A stretch of DNA of 64,000 nt, from assembly GCF_001439845.1 (NCBI RefSeq), contig NZ_JYLO01000011.1, positions 266,839-330,838 on the forward strand, given 5' to 3'. Shown piece after piece: positions 24,353-34,173 of the stretch (the stretch's first letter is position 1; every line of letters starts with the position of its first letter). This DNA comes from Pseudomonas lactis. GTDB taxonomy: Bacteria; Pseudomonadota; Gammaproteobacteria; Pseudomonadales; Pseudomonadaceae. A program made the position numbers and the translations under genes. Under the pieces are notes generated by a model. It was not told the DNA's origin. It did no database searches and saw nothing but the letters and a program-made list of their open reading frames with translations.

Positions 24353-27300
24353 TCAGGAACCACCACACATCACCTCACCCGACCCTTGCAGATAAGGCAT
24401 CAACAACGGCGCCATGCCTTTGAGCACTTGCACCGGCAACGCCGAGGTGAATTTGAAGCCTTGCGCCGAACTGCCGGGCACAAAGGCGGTGAGTGTGCCG
24501 AAGTGGTGGTCGCCGATAAAAAACACAAAAGTGGCGGTGCGGTTGATCGCCTTGGAACTGATCAAGCGCCCACCGGCACCCATTGCCTGGATGCGGTTAT
24601 CGCCCGTGCCGGTCTTGCCGCCCATGGCCATTGGCGTGCCGTCGGCCTGGGTGAAACTGCCCGACACGCGTTTGGCCGTGCCAGCGTCCACCACTCGCGA
24701 CAACGCCCCGCGCAAGGCGCTGGCAACTTCGGACGGCATCACCCGTTTGCCGGGGTCGGGCGTGTTGACCACACGGGTGTCGTAAGGGGTGCCGGCGGCA
24801 AAGTGCAGGCTGTCGATGCGCAGCACTTTGCCGCGCACGCCGTCGTTGAGGATGATGCCCATCAGTTCCGCGAGCGCGGCGGGGCGGTCTCCCGAACTGC
24901 CGATGGCGGTAGCCAGCGACGGTACCAGGTGATCGAACGGATACCCCACCGCTTGCCAGCGCTGATGAATATCCAGGAAGGCTTCGACTTCGAGCATGGT
25001 GCGGATACGGCTGTCGCGCGCGCCTTGATGACGGCTCTTGAACAGCCAGCTGTACACCTCCTGGCGTTCGAACTGGCTGGCCTTGACCACTTCGCTGAAG
25101 GTGGCCTGCGGGTGGTTGAGCAGGTAACCGAGCAACCACAGGTCCAGGGGGTGGACCTTGGCGATATAGCCTTGGTCGGGCAGGTCGTAGGTGCCGGGGC
25201 CGTAGTCCTTGTACAGGCGTTGCAGGCGCTCGTCGCTGAGGGCTGCGGTGGTTTTTACGCCGGTCAGGTGGGAGCGCACGAAGCGGTTGAAGGTGTCCTG
25301 GTTTGCTTCAGGAAACAGGTAGCGATGTACGGCCGCCAAGCGAATCGCGGTGGGGTGCAGGCTGTCGAGGAAGGTTTCCAGGCGCGCCTGGGTGTCTTTT
25401 TTCTGGTACTTCTTCCAGAACTTGAGCAGGAAGGTGGTGCCTTCGCGGTCGGCAAACCGGGCCAGGTATTCCTGGCGGCGCGGGTCGCCGTCATCCTTGA
25501 GCAATTGCGCACTGTTGTTGGCGCCGGCATAGGTGACGTAGCGCGTCAGGTCGCGCATGAGGCGAATGAACGGCAGGTTGATCGACTCGCGCAGCGCGTC
25601 ACGCAATGTGGGGCTGCGGCCGTTGTCTTCGTTGCGAAAATTATGGAAATAATGCATCCCGCCGCCGGTGAAAAACCCTTCGTTGGGGCTGGCCGAATAG
25701 GTGCGGTCCAGGGCGGCCTCAAGCATGGTCGCCAGGGATTTGTCCGAAGCCTGCAGCAAGTAATCGACGGCCCAGCGACTGAGCCGGTCTTGCTCGGCGA
25801 TGTCGGCCTTTTTCAACGCTGCTGGGGTTTGTGTGGCGTAGCGATCATGCAGTTCGCTGATGATTTGCAAGTAAGTGGTGAGCACCCGCAACTTGGCGGT
25901 GGAACCCAGTTCCAGCTTGCTGCCTTCGTTGATATCGAAGGGCTGGTCGGTGTTGTCGGTTTGCACCCGCACCCGTGAGCCGTCGGCGGTGCGTTCGAAC
26001 AGGGTAAAACTGTAGCGCACTTGCGGCGTGCTGGCGGGCGTCAGCAGGCGTTCGCCGAGCAGGCCGATGTTGCCCGCGAATGCCGGGTCGGCCAGTTGCT
26101 TGAGGTAACCGGTCACCTGGTTTTGCAGTTCGGCCTGCAAGGTGCTGGTGGCCGCGAGGTCAAGGCGGTCGAGATCGTACAGCGGCCGGTTGAGCAGGGC
26201 CGCCAGGCGGCTGCGGGCTACGCTGACGCCTTTGTTGCTGTCGATCGGTTGCAGTGTGGGCTGCTGCAGCCAGTCGCGATAAGTGACGCGCGCGGCCAGT
26301 GCAGCCTTGAGCAACGTCGGGTCGATTACCGCGTTCTGCGCCAGCAGCCGCAGGTGGCTGTCGGTGAGTTGCTTGAGTTCGTCGCGACCGTTGGCCAGGT
26401 AATGGGAAGGGCGGCGCTGGGCGATCATCAACGACAACACCTCACGTAATGCCAAGCCCCGTGCCGCCAGGCTGGCCGGTGTGGTGGCGGTATCCTGAAG
26501 CGCGCGGTTGACCTGGGCGAAATCGGCGCCGTACCACACCCGCAACCCTTCGGCCATGCCATGCACTTCGCCGTGGCCCGGCACGGCCGACAGGGGCACG
26601 CTGTTGAGGTAATCACGCACTATGTTGCGCCGCGCCGCAAGCGTATCGGGGCCATGCTGGTAAGCGCGCACGCTGGCGGAGAGCATCTGGCGGATTTTCT
26701 CGCTGCCCGACAGGGTCAGGCCGTCGGGCGAGTGGCGGTACTTTTCCAGCTGGGTGGCCAGGGTGCTGCCGCCTGCCGCTTGCCCCGGCAGGTGCAACTG
26801 GCGCGCCACTTGCGACCAAGCAGCTTTGGCGAAGCGCGGCCAGTCCACGGCGGGGTTGGCTTGCGCCGGTTCGGGATCGAGCAGTGCACGGTTTTCGATA
26901 AACAGCAGGCTGTGGATCATCAGCGGCGGAATGTCATCCAAGCGGGCGTACAGCTGGGTCGGGTAGTTGAATTGATACAGCGGCGCCGCGCGGCAATCGG
27001 TTATGGTCAAGCCGGCCTGGATCTTCTCAGCGTAGGGGATAAACAAGCCGTGACGGCTGTAGTCCATCAACGCCTTGGAAAAGCGCGCCTGGGACTCGAT
27101 CATGTAGTTGCGCTTGAGCAAACGCGGCAGGAACTCGCCCAGTGCGCTGTAGCCCAGGCGCTGATCGAAGGGGCCCGCGCCGGGGTACACCAGTGCATCG
27201 CTGGCGCCGGGGGCCACCCGGTAGGTCAGCTTCGCCGCCCACTCGCTGAATATACGAGCCTGCCAGCGTGAGGTCTGCGCCTCCCGGTGCGCGGCGAAAC

Positions 27301-27454
27301 CCAGAGCGATCAAGGCCATCAACGCAATCAACCAGCCCACGCGACGCCAGGGTCTGGTTTTTTTCGGCAAAGGCGCTGGTGACGGGCTGTCGGGGTCGAG
27401 GTCAGCCTGGGGGGGATCAGTGTGCTGCAGAGCGCCCATAGTCGATTGATCCAT
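24353..27454 (-). CDS. Class A penicillin-binding protein (GT51 + transpeptidase), unusually long
   Basis: A 1033-aa bitopic inner-membrane peptidoglycan synthase. A cytosolic Pro-rich N-terminus is followed by a TM helix (39-55). The GT51 glycosyltransferase (about 130-370) has LFIENRALLDP (Glu187) and GGSTLATQLEK (228-238). The transpeptidase has the nucleophile motif STAK (518-521), SIN (624-626) and KTGT (947-950). All three active-site motifs are intact, so it should both polymerise and cross-link glycan. The span from STAK to KTGT, about 430 residues, is well above the roughly 250 usual in PBP1a/1b, so an extra module of about 170 residues sits after SIN. A short SD (AGGA) precedes ATG 27454. 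It stands alone and is not a PBP1a or PBP1b orthologue by size. Confidence 0.85.
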   Translation of the reverse strand: MDQSTMGALQHTDPPQADLDPDSPSPAPLPKKTRPWRRVGWLIALMALIALGFAAHREAQTSRWQARIFSEWAAKLTYRVAPGASDALVYPGAGPFDQRLGYSALGEFLPRLLKRNYMIESQARFSKALMDYSRHGLFIPYAEKIQAGLTITDCRAAPLYQFNYPTQLYARLDDIPPLMIHSLLFIENRALLDPEPAQANPAVDWPRFAKAAWSQVARQLHLPGQAAGGSTLATQLEKYRHSPDGLTLSGSEKIRQMLSASVRAYQHGPDTLAARRNIVRDYLNSVPLSAVPGHGEVHGMAEGLRVWYGADFAQVNRALQDTATTPASLAARGLALREVLSLMIAQRRPSHYLANGRDELKQLTDSHLRLLAQNAVIDPTLLKAALAARVTYRDWLQQPTLQPIDSNKGVSVARSRLAALLNRPLYDLDRLDLAATSTLQAELQNQVTGYLKQLADPAFAGNIGLLGERLLTPASTPQVRYSFTLFERTADGSRVRVQTDNTDQPFDINEGSKLELGSTAKLRVLTTYLQIISELHDRYATQTPAALKKADIAEQDRLSRWAVDYLLQASDKSLATMLEAALDRTYSASPNEGFFTGGGMHYFHNFRNEDNGRSPTLRDALRESINLPFIRLMRDLTRYVTYAGANNSAQLLKDDGDPRRQEYLARFADREGTTFLLKFWKKYQKKDTQARLETFLDSLHPTAIRLAAVHRYLFPEANQDTFNRFVRSHLTGVKTTAALSDERLQRLYKDYGPGTYDLPDQGYIAKVHPLDLWLLGYLLNHPQATFSEVVKASQFERQEVYSWLFKSRHQGARDSRIRTMLEVEAFLDIHQRWQAVGYPFDHLVPSLATAIGSSGDRPAALAELMGIILNDGVRGKVLRIDSLHFAAGTPYDTRVVNTPDPGKRVMPSEVASALRGALSRVVDAGTAKRVSGSFTQADGTPMAMGGKTGTGDNRIQAMGAGGRLISSKAINRTATFVFFIGDHHFGTLTAFVPGSSAQGFKFTSALPVQVLKGMAPLLMPYLQGSGEVMCGGS

Positions 27455-27524
27455 TCCTACAGATTGATCGGACTTGTCTGAAGCGTAGACGCAGTTTGTC
27501 GGTCAGGAGGGGACAAATCCAAAT

Positions 27525-27622
27525 GTAGGAGCGAGCTTGCTCGCGAAAACCGTCAACGATAACGAGTGCTTCCTGAATGAGCGCGGCGCCTGTGAGTTTT
27601 TCGCGAGCAAGCTCGCTCCTAC
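27525..27622. repeat. REPIN (GTAGGAGCGAGC type)
   Basis: GTAGGAGCGAGCTTGCTCGC at 27525 and an exact inverted partner ending GAGCTCGC-type arm CTCGCTCCTAC at 27622. The REP variant differs from most others in this window. It lies between divergent genes. Confidence 0.85.
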
Positions 27623-27727
27623 GAAGGGCAGGCATTTGGGGTTGCCCCAAGCAGCGCTAACTGTTTACAGCCGCCAGTTCTGCACCAGCCAGTAGCGTCT
27701 GCGGTTTAACCGCATACCGAGCCCCTC

Positions 27728-30700
27728 ATGACACCTCCCGATACCTCAGCAGACTCACCCCGCCAAACCACCCTCGAGCAAATCGAAACCCTGTTTGGCG
27801 AACCGCCCTCATTGCCGTTAGTCGCGCAAGACAGCGCCCAGGCTTACTTGGACCAGCACCTGGGTACCGGCATATGGCAAGCCGGCCTGATCTACATCGG
27901 CACCGCCAATGACAGCGACGGCACGCTGGCTTACCAGTCCCTGGCCGAACGTGTGGTGCAGCGGCTCGCCAGCGCGAAACCCACGCTGCTGGTGCCGGAC
28001 TTTCATAAGGTCGTGCAGCGGCGTCGAGAGATCTTCGAGCCGGGCGGGCCGACCCTTGCGCAACTCGAGCCGCTGATCAACCGCTGCGGCGCGCTCTTGC
28101 TCGGCGCCTATGCGCAACGCCTGCAAGCCTGGTGGCGTGAAGCATTGCCGGTGGACATGACGCGCTGGGGTTACCTCTCGGACGACCTGCTGGCCTTGCT
28201 CTACGACTCACCCAAACCCCCTGGCCTGAGCGAGGCGCAATTTGCCACGCTGTTCCCCAGGCACCTGCTGCACCCTGTGCGGCCGGATCGACAATGGAAT
28301 GCTCATGGTGACGCCCTGCGCGTTCGTGCCTTGTACCAGCCAGGCCGGGATGGGCCGCAGATGCTGCCCGTGCTGGTGCTCAGCCATGGGCAACAAACCC
28401 TGATGTTCAGCCCCGCCAGTGGTATCCACCCGCTAGCCCGCCTGGACGACGTCGCCGCGCTATTACCGGCCTATGGTGCGGTAGGCCAATGGTTTGCCCA
28501 GGACGTTGAGGGCGATCCCTTCGACGCCCTGGCGGCCAGTTACCTGGCGCAGCAGTTACGCGACATCGACAGCATCGACCGCCACCAACCCCTGTTGCCG
28601 GGGCAGCACCAGAGGCTGTTGGACCATATCACCGACCCACGTCGCTGGTTCGTTGCCAGCCTGGCTCCCTTGCAACAGACCCTGCGCAGCGCAATGCCAA
28701 ACTGGCTTGTCCAGGCCGACGATACCGACAGCATCGCCTATGCGCGCCTGCTCCAGAACCTGGTGCTGGCCCGCCAGCGCAGCAACGGCCAGCACTTTCT
28801 GGACGGCATTGGCTCGATCCGGCAGTTTGCCGACAACGCCTTGCAAACCTGTCTGCGCACTGAGCCCGCTGCCCAGAAGCTGCGCGCGCAAGATATCCAA
28901 CTGACATTCAATCGGGTCGTTGCCGCCGCCGTCCCGGTGCCGGGAGGCTTTATCGCCGGGGAAGTAGACCCGGTCACCCTGACCTTGACCGAGTTGGCCC
29001 TGGAAAACCTGGCCGGCTTTCCCCACACCGCCAGCGACATCACCCTCAAGGGCGCCAAAGCTCCCAAGTGGCTGACCTACAGCCTGCTCCAACGCTGTGT
29101 GACCAAGGCCGACGTGGGCCAGGCCTACCCGGACATGCTGAAGGAAAAGCTGCTGGATGACCCGCAAGAGTCGGCGCGCCGTTTGCAGTTGTTCCAGGCC
29201 CAGTTGCGGGTTCAACTGCCGATGCTGGCGCTGGCGTTGAAGATCAAGGCCGAACAGGGCCTGACCGAAGCCGGCTTTCAATGTGTGCACGCCGCGTTGC
29301 AAGCCTCGGCTGCTGAACGCAAGGTGCAAGGCCAGGCCATGGCCGTGTGGCCGCTGGCGTTCAAGGCCGCGCCCGGTGCGGTGACGGACGAGGTGACCAA
29401 CCAGTTCATCATCGGGCCTCGGGATAAGAGCGTTGGCGTACACCTGTTGTACCGACCTTTGCTGACGCCGACGTTGCAGGCGTTTACCTCCATCGAGGCA
29501 CTGCTTGACGCGATCAAGGCCCCTGGTGCCTTGCAGGAGCAGGTACTGGCGTGGCTGGCCCCTGCTCGGCAAGCGGTGTATGCCCACGGTGGTTTTAACG
29601 AACCGCATATCCGCCATTTCCTGCCTGGCGATGAATTCACCGCCTATGAAAAACCTGCACCGGTGCAACTCAGCAAGCAACTGAGCACCGAGGATCCCGC
29701 GAGCCTGATTTTCCACGGCACCGCCAGGGCACTGGTGGCACTGGCCGACCGGCAATCGGTGTCGAATGTCGAGCAACGCTGGGCCCAGTTGAAGCAGGCC
29801 GGCTGGTTGCTGTTCGGTGCCGTGCTGCCGTTTGCCGGCGAGCCATTGATGCTTGGCGGGTGGCTGCTGCAACTGGTGGAGAGCTTGCAGAACGATATCC
29901 AGCGCCTGGCCAGCGACGATCCGCAGGCCAAGAGCGCGGCGGTGATGGATGTGTTGACCAACCTCATGGTGATCCTCGCGCATCAGGCGACGCCCCACGA
30001 CTCTCTTTGGCCTCTGCAGTTGGAGGCGCCGGTGTTTGCCTCGCTGGCGCGGCCTGAACCCAGCCCGCCGGTGCCGACGCAGGTGCCAGTGCCCATGCGC
30101 TTCACCGCGCCGACCGGCTGGGCCAACGCTCGTGGCAATCTGAATGCCGCACAGATCGCACGGGCGCGCGGCCTCAGTCTCCGGGCTTTCTCCGGCTCAT
30201 GGGCCGGGGCCGAGCACAGCGGCCCGCAGCGTGGCCTGCTGCGCGACACGTCGCACACCCCGGCGCAGTGGCAGGCGCTGATACGCGGGCAGCTGTACCG
30301 CGTTACGATCAAAGCCGGTGCGGTGCGGGTAGTCAGCGCCGATGGCAGCACCCTGGGGCCCTGGTTGAAACCCTTGGGCGAGGGGCAATGGGATTTCGAT
30401 GGGCAGTTGCGTCTGGCGGGCGGCAATGCCGACGCCGCCGTCGACGCCAAGTTGAAGGCCGGCGAGGCGTCGCTGTCGAGCCTGGAGCAGCAATACCGCG
30501 AGGCAGGTCGCAGGCGGGCAAGGGCCAACGCGACGATGGAAGTGGCACGCCATCTGGCGCGGGAGACAACCAGCAAGATCAGCGAGGAGCAACGGGCCAC
30601 GTTGCGCGAGCGTTACCGCAAGGAACTGCAAAACAAGGTGCAATGTTCCCAAGAGGAACTGCAATTGCTGATGCGCATGCGTGAAATCAAGCCACGCCCC

Positions 30701-32326
30701 CATTATGAGCAGGAGCTGTGTGAAGTCCTTGAGTCGCTGATTTTGAGCCTGCGTTTGCTGGATGTGCACATGCGTGAACAGATGGCGCAGATCAATGATC
30801 GCATCAAGCCGCTGCTGGAGGTGCTGGAGAACGAGAGCGAAGACGAAGCCGGCTCCGACCTCAACCGTCAGGCCCACGCCGACCTTGACCTGCGCATGCG
30901 TGAACAGGTCGACGCCGAAGAGTCTGCCATCCATTGGCGTACCCTGGAGCGCACCTACCTGGACCAACTGCAAGCGGTGCCACGCCTGGGGCGTAACAAG
31001 GCGCGTGCGCTGGCGGCGGATGTACCGGCGCGCCCATCGATCCTCGACCTGCAAGCCTTGCAACTGATCACCTTGTGGGGCATCACCATCAATCTCGAGG
31101 GCCCGCCCTTGGAGGAAGAGTTTTTCGACAGCTTTAACCAAGTGATCAATCGTGCCCGCTGGGCCAGTCGCTCCCTGGCCGAGCTGGAAAACATGCCCGC
31201 CACCCGTGAAGAGCGGGTCGAACTGCTCAAGAGCTTCAGCCATGTCTATGCCACGACCGATGACCATATTCATTTCTGGCGCGCCATGGCCCCGGACACC
31301 TTCGACTTGGCCAATCTGGAAAAACTTCAAGGCTTGCTGGCCAGCCTGCATCAGCATGTGGAGCAAGCGCTGGCCGATCTGCTCGCGCCGCCACCAGGCA
31401 CCAGGCCGGCTAAGCCAGCCCAGGCGACGGGTGCACGACAGAAAAAGATCATTCGTACCCGCAACCGTGATGTGTACGTCGCCCGTATCAAGGCGCCGAC
31501 CCAGGTCGGCGACACCGGCACGGCGGAACTGGTGGATAACAAAGGCACTGTGATTGCCACCTTCACCGAGGCGCAGGACGGTGTATGGGAACCGCTGGAA
31601 CCGCCGGCCAGGCCGCGTGTGGCCAACCCGCAATTGGGGGCGTTGATGAACAAGGGGCAACGCTTGCTGGCAGATGTCGACAAGGCCATCGACAACGTGC
31701 AGGCCATGACCGGCAAGTGTGAGCCGCAGTCGCTGCAGGCCTTGCTCGTGGCGCAGGCCAACAGCCGGCGGATGCTCGCTGCCGATATCGACAGCAAACT
31801 GCGCCAGCTGGACGTGTCGAGGTTGGCGGCGACGCAACAGGCCAACGCCCGTGTCCGGGCCAGCGACCTTCGGGCGGCGGCGATGCGCCTGGATGCAGCC
31901 GGCGTACAGGCGCGCGTGCACGCCAGCAAGCTCAAGTTGGGCAGCGCGGAAGATGTGGATTTTTTGCACACACTCAACGAGGTGCGCATTGTGAGGCAGG
32001 GCGCACGCGTGCCGATCAAAGGCAAGTCACGGGACTTCTTGCAGGTGTACGCCGTCGTGGACACGCACACCGGGCAGGCGCTGTGTTACGCGCATTTTCA
32101 CTACGACAGCCGCGTAGGGCCGGACGACCACTACAAAGACAATGCCGCCCACCTCAAGAGCCCCGAGCAGGAACGAATGGGGCGCCAGGCCCAGGCCGAG
32201 GTGGAGGCGCAGGCGTTCGCGCGCATCCGCACCGGCCAGACCGGGCGCGTGCGACAAACCCTGGAAATCGAGCGTGCAAGCATTTCCCGACGCCTGGCCC
32301 GGCGCCTGTTTTTCAGCGTGGACTGA
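27728..32326 (+). CDS. Giant dermonecrotic-toxin-domain (DUF6543-like) effector protein, 1532 aa
   Basis: A 1532-aa protein without signal peptide, resembling the large DUF6543 or dermonecrotic toxin domain proteins of plant- and insect-associated pseudomonads. Recognisable segments are VGVHLLYRPLLTPTLQAFTS and AYAHGGFNEPH-like AVYAHGGFNEPHIRHFLPGD (about 560-640). A hydrophobic stretch lies near 690-725 (LLFGAVLPFAGEPLMLGG), followed by a long charged coiled coil (about 905-1070, many EEL/RER heptads) and a basic C-terminus. No catalytic motif is evident. No secretion genes or immunity gene lie next to it. Upstream are a REPIN and a TGCGGTT-T-AACCGCA palindrome (27700-27714). Codon use looks chromosomal. 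The toxin role is inferred from the family name only. Confidence 0.6.
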   Translation: MTPPDTSADSPRQTTLEQIETLFGEPPSLPLVAQDSAQAYLDQHLGTGIWQAGLIYIGTANDSDGTLAYQSLAERVVQRLASAKPTLLVPDFHKVVQRRREIFEPGGPTLAQLEPLINRCGALLLGAYAQRLQAWWREALPVDMTRWGYLSDDLLALLYDSPKPPGLSEAQFATLFPRHLLHPVRPDRQWNAHGDALRVRALYQPGRDGPQMLPVLVLSHGQQTLMFSPASGIHPLARLDDVAALLPAYGAVGQWFAQDVEGDPFDALAASYLAQQLRDIDSIDRHQPLLPGQHQRLLDHITDPRRWFVASLAPLQQTLRSAMPNWLVQADDTDSIAYARLLQNLVLARQRSNGQHFLDGIGSIRQFADNALQTCLRTEPAAQKLRAQDIQLTFNRVVAAAVPVPGGFIAGEVDPVTLTLTELALENLAGFPHTASDITLKGAKAPKWLTYSLLQRCVTKADVGQAYPDMLKEKLLDDPQESARRLQLFQAQLRVQLPMLALALKIKAEQGLTEAGFQCVHAALQASAAERKVQGQAMAVWPLAFKAAPGAVTDEVTNQFIIGPRDKSVGVHLLYRPLLTPTLQAFTSIEALLDAIKAPGALQEQVLAWLAPARQAVYAHGGFNEPHIRHFLPGDEFTAYEKPAPVQLSKQLSTEDPASLIFHGTARALVALADRQSVSNVEQRWAQLKQAGWLLFGAVLPFAGEPLMLGGWLLQLVESLQNDIQRLASDDPQAKSAAVMDVLTNLMVILAHQATPHDSLWPLQLEAPVFASLARPEPSPPVPTQVPVPMRFTAPTGWANARGNLNAAQIARARGLSLRAFSGSWAGAEHSGPQRGLLRDTSHTPAQWQALIRGQLYRVTIKAGAVRVVSADGSTLGPWLKPLGEGQWDFDGQLRLAGGNADAAVDAKLKAGEASLSSLEQQYREAGRRRARANATMEVARHLARETTSKISEEQRATLRERYRKELQNKVQCSQEELQLLMRMREIKPRPHYEQELCEVLESLILSLRLLDVHMREQMAQINDRIKPLLEVLENESEDEAGSDLNRQAHADLDLRMREQVDAEESAIHWRTLERTYLDQLQAVPRLGRNKARALAADVPARPSILDLQALQLITLWGITINLEGPPLEEEFFDSFNQVINRARWASRSLAELENMPATREERVELLKSFSHVYATTDDHIHFWRAMAPDTFDLANLEKLQGLLASLHQHVEQALADLLAPPPGTRPAKPAQATGARQKKIIRTRNRDVYVARIKAPTQVGDTGTAELVDNKGTVIATFTEAQDGVWEPLEPPARPRVANPQLGALMNKGQRLLADVDKAIDNVQAMTGKCEPQSLQALLVAQANSRRMLAADIDSKLRQLDVSRLAATQQANARVRASDLRAAAMRLDAAGVQARVHASKLKLGSAEDVDFLHTLNEVRIVRQGARVPIKGKSRDFLQVYAVVDTHTGQALCYAHFHYDSRVGPDDHYKDNAAHLKSPEQERMGRQAQAEVEAQAFARIRTGQTGRVRQTLEIERASISRRLARRLFFSVD

Positions 32327-32644
32327 GGCGCGCTGGATAAGCCTGGGTTTTGAAAGTTATGTAATACTCTGCGCCGTTTTGCCCTGGCAGGGCCGGTCTA
32401 GACAGCGGGAAGCCGATCCGTCGAAGCCGACTTTTCCGGGGCTTATCGCCAAATTTTGCCGTTTATTGAGTGAAAAGCCCTATCGGTAGCTTTTTATACT
32501 GCACGCCCCGCTGTCCTGGCCGAGCATTCGCGCCAGGCGGGTTTGCCCACGAGGCAGGCCCGGTCCGGCCGGTGTATGAGCCCACCGGCTGATACGCCTG
32601 AGACTCGGTGGCTAAATCCAATAACAAAATGAGGTTGTATCCCT
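32327..32644 (+). other. Intergenic region upstream of the amino acid permease
   Basis: 318 bp with no credible gene. The last bases carry TGAGG about 11 nt before the permease ATG. An imperfect inverted repeat (CCTGGCCGAG around 32515 and CGCCAGG near 32535) may lie in the leader. No REP and no clear terminator for the giant gene upstream were found. Confidence 0.4.
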
Positions 32645-34063
32645 ATGCCTGTTGGCAAACCACTGCCCCCTGGCGAGACCGCTCAAGGCGGCCCGCTCAA
32701 ACGTGAACTGGGCGAGCGCCACATTCGCTTGATGGCCCTGGGCGCCTGTATCGGTGTAGGCCTGTTTCTGGGCTCGGCCAAGGCCATCGAAATGGCCGGC
32801 CCGGCCATCATGCTCTCGTACATCATTGGCGGCCTGGCGATCCTGGTGATCATGCGCGCCCTCGGTGAAATGGCGGTGCACAACCCCGTAGCCGGTTCGT
32901 TCAGTCGTTATGCCCAGGACTACCTGGGCCCCTTGGCTGGCTTTCTCACCGGCTGGAACTACTGGTTCCTGTGGCTGGTGACCTGCGTCGCGGAAATCAC
33001 CGCCGTGGCGGTGTACATGGGCGTGTGGTTCCCCGACACGCCGCGCTGGATCTGGGCCCTGGCGGCGCTGATCAGCATGGGCACCATCAACCTCATCGCA
33101 GTCAAGGCGTTCGGTGAGTTCGAGTTCTGGTTCGCGTTGATCAAGATCGTCACCATCATTGCGATGGTGATCGGCGGCGCAGGCATCATCGCCTTCGGCT
33201 TCGGCAATGACGGCGTGGCACTGGGCATTTCCAACCTCTGGACCCACGGCGGCTTCATGCCCAACGGCGTGCAGGGCGTGTTGATGTCGTTGCAGATGGT
33301 GATGTTCGCCTACCTGGGCGTGGAGATGATCGGCCTCACCGCCGGTGAAGCGCGCAACCCGCAGAAGACCATTCCCAGTGCCATCGGCTCGGTGTTCTGG
33401 CGCATCCTGCTGTTCTATGTGGGCGCGTTGTTCGTGATCCTGTCGATCTACCCATGGAATGAAATCGGCACCCAGGGTAGCCCGTTCGTGATGACCTTCG
33501 AGCGCCTGGGCATCAAGACCGCTGCGGGCATTATCAACTTCGTGGTGATCACCGCCGCGTTGTCGTCCTGCAACGGCGGCATCTTCAGCACCGGGCGCAT
33601 GCTCTACAGCCTGGCGCAGAACGGCCAGGCGCCGGCGACGTTCGGCACCACCTCCAGTAACGGCGTGCCACGCAAAGCGTTGCTGTTGTCGATCTTTGCC
33701 TTGTTGCTGGGCGTACTGCTCAACTACCTGGTGCCGGACCAGGTGTTCGTGTGGGTGACCTCCATCGCCACCTTCGGCGCGATCTGGACCTGGCTGATGA
33801 TCCTGCTGGCTCAGCTCAAATTCCGCAAAGGCCTGAGCCCGGCCGAGCAAGCGGGCCTCAAGTACCGCATGTGGCTGTACCCAGTCAGCTCCTACCTGGC
33901 GCTGGCGTTCCTGGTGCTGGTGGTGGGCCTGATGGCGTACTTCCCCGAGACCCGTGTGGCGCTGTATGTAGGGCCTGCGTTTCTGGTGTTGTTGACCGTG
34001 TTGTACTACGCGTTCAAGTTGCAGCCCGCCGTCGCCAACAGCGGCGCGAGCCGCTCCGTCTAA
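32645..34063 (+). CDS. Amino acid permease (APC superfamily, AroP/ProY-type)
   Basis: A 472-aa inner-membrane transporter with twelve predicted helices. It has the amino acid transporter signature in TM1 (RHIRLMALGACIGVGLFLG, about 27-45), GEMAVHNPVAGSFSRYA in TM2-3, and the family stretch EMIGLTAGEARNPQKTIPSA near residue 226. It should bring a neutral, aromatic or prolyl amino acid in with protons. It looks most like ProY-type members, but the substrate cannot be fixed by eye. GAGG lies upstream at a workable distance. It is flanked by two giant effector-like genes and has no obvious catabolic partner. Confidence 0.85.
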   Translation: MPVGKPLPPGETAQGGPLKRELGERHIRLMALGACIGVGLFLGSAKAIEMAGPAIMLSYIIGGLAILVIMRALGEMAVHNPVAGSFSRYAQDYLGPLAGFLTGWNYWFLWLVTCVAEITAVAVYMGVWFPDTPRWIWALAALISMGTINLIAVKAFGEFEFWFALIKIVTIIAMVIGGAGIIAFGFGNDGVALGISNLWTHGGFMPNGVQGVLMSLQMVMFAYLGVEMIGLTAGEARNPQKTIPSAIGSVFWRILLFYVGALFVILSIYPWNEIGTQGSPFVMTFERLGIKTAAGIINFVVITAALSSCNGGIFSTGRMLYSLAQNGQAPATFGTTSSNGVPRKALLLSIFALLLGVLLNYLVPDQVFVWVTSIATFGAIWTWLMILLAQLKFRKGLSPAEQAGLKYRMWLYPVSSYLALAFLVLVVGLMAYFPETRVALYVGPAFLVLLTVLYYAFKLQPAVANSGASRSV

Positions 34064-34065
34064 AT

Positions 34066-34150
34066 GTGTGCGGGCTTGCCTGTGATAGCGGCAGTTCAGT
34101 CATAGATTCAGTGGCTGACACACCGCCTTCGCGGGCAAGCCCGCTCCTAC
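34066..34150. repeat. REPIN with one degenerate arm
   Basis: The right arm TCGCGGGCAAGCCCGCTCCT (34129-34148) is intact; the left arm (GTGTGCGGGCTTGCCTGTGA from 34066) has decayed. It lies between the permease and the convergent giant gene. Confidence 0.7.
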
Positions 34151-34173
34151 AGGAAGACAGGCGGTTTCGGCCT

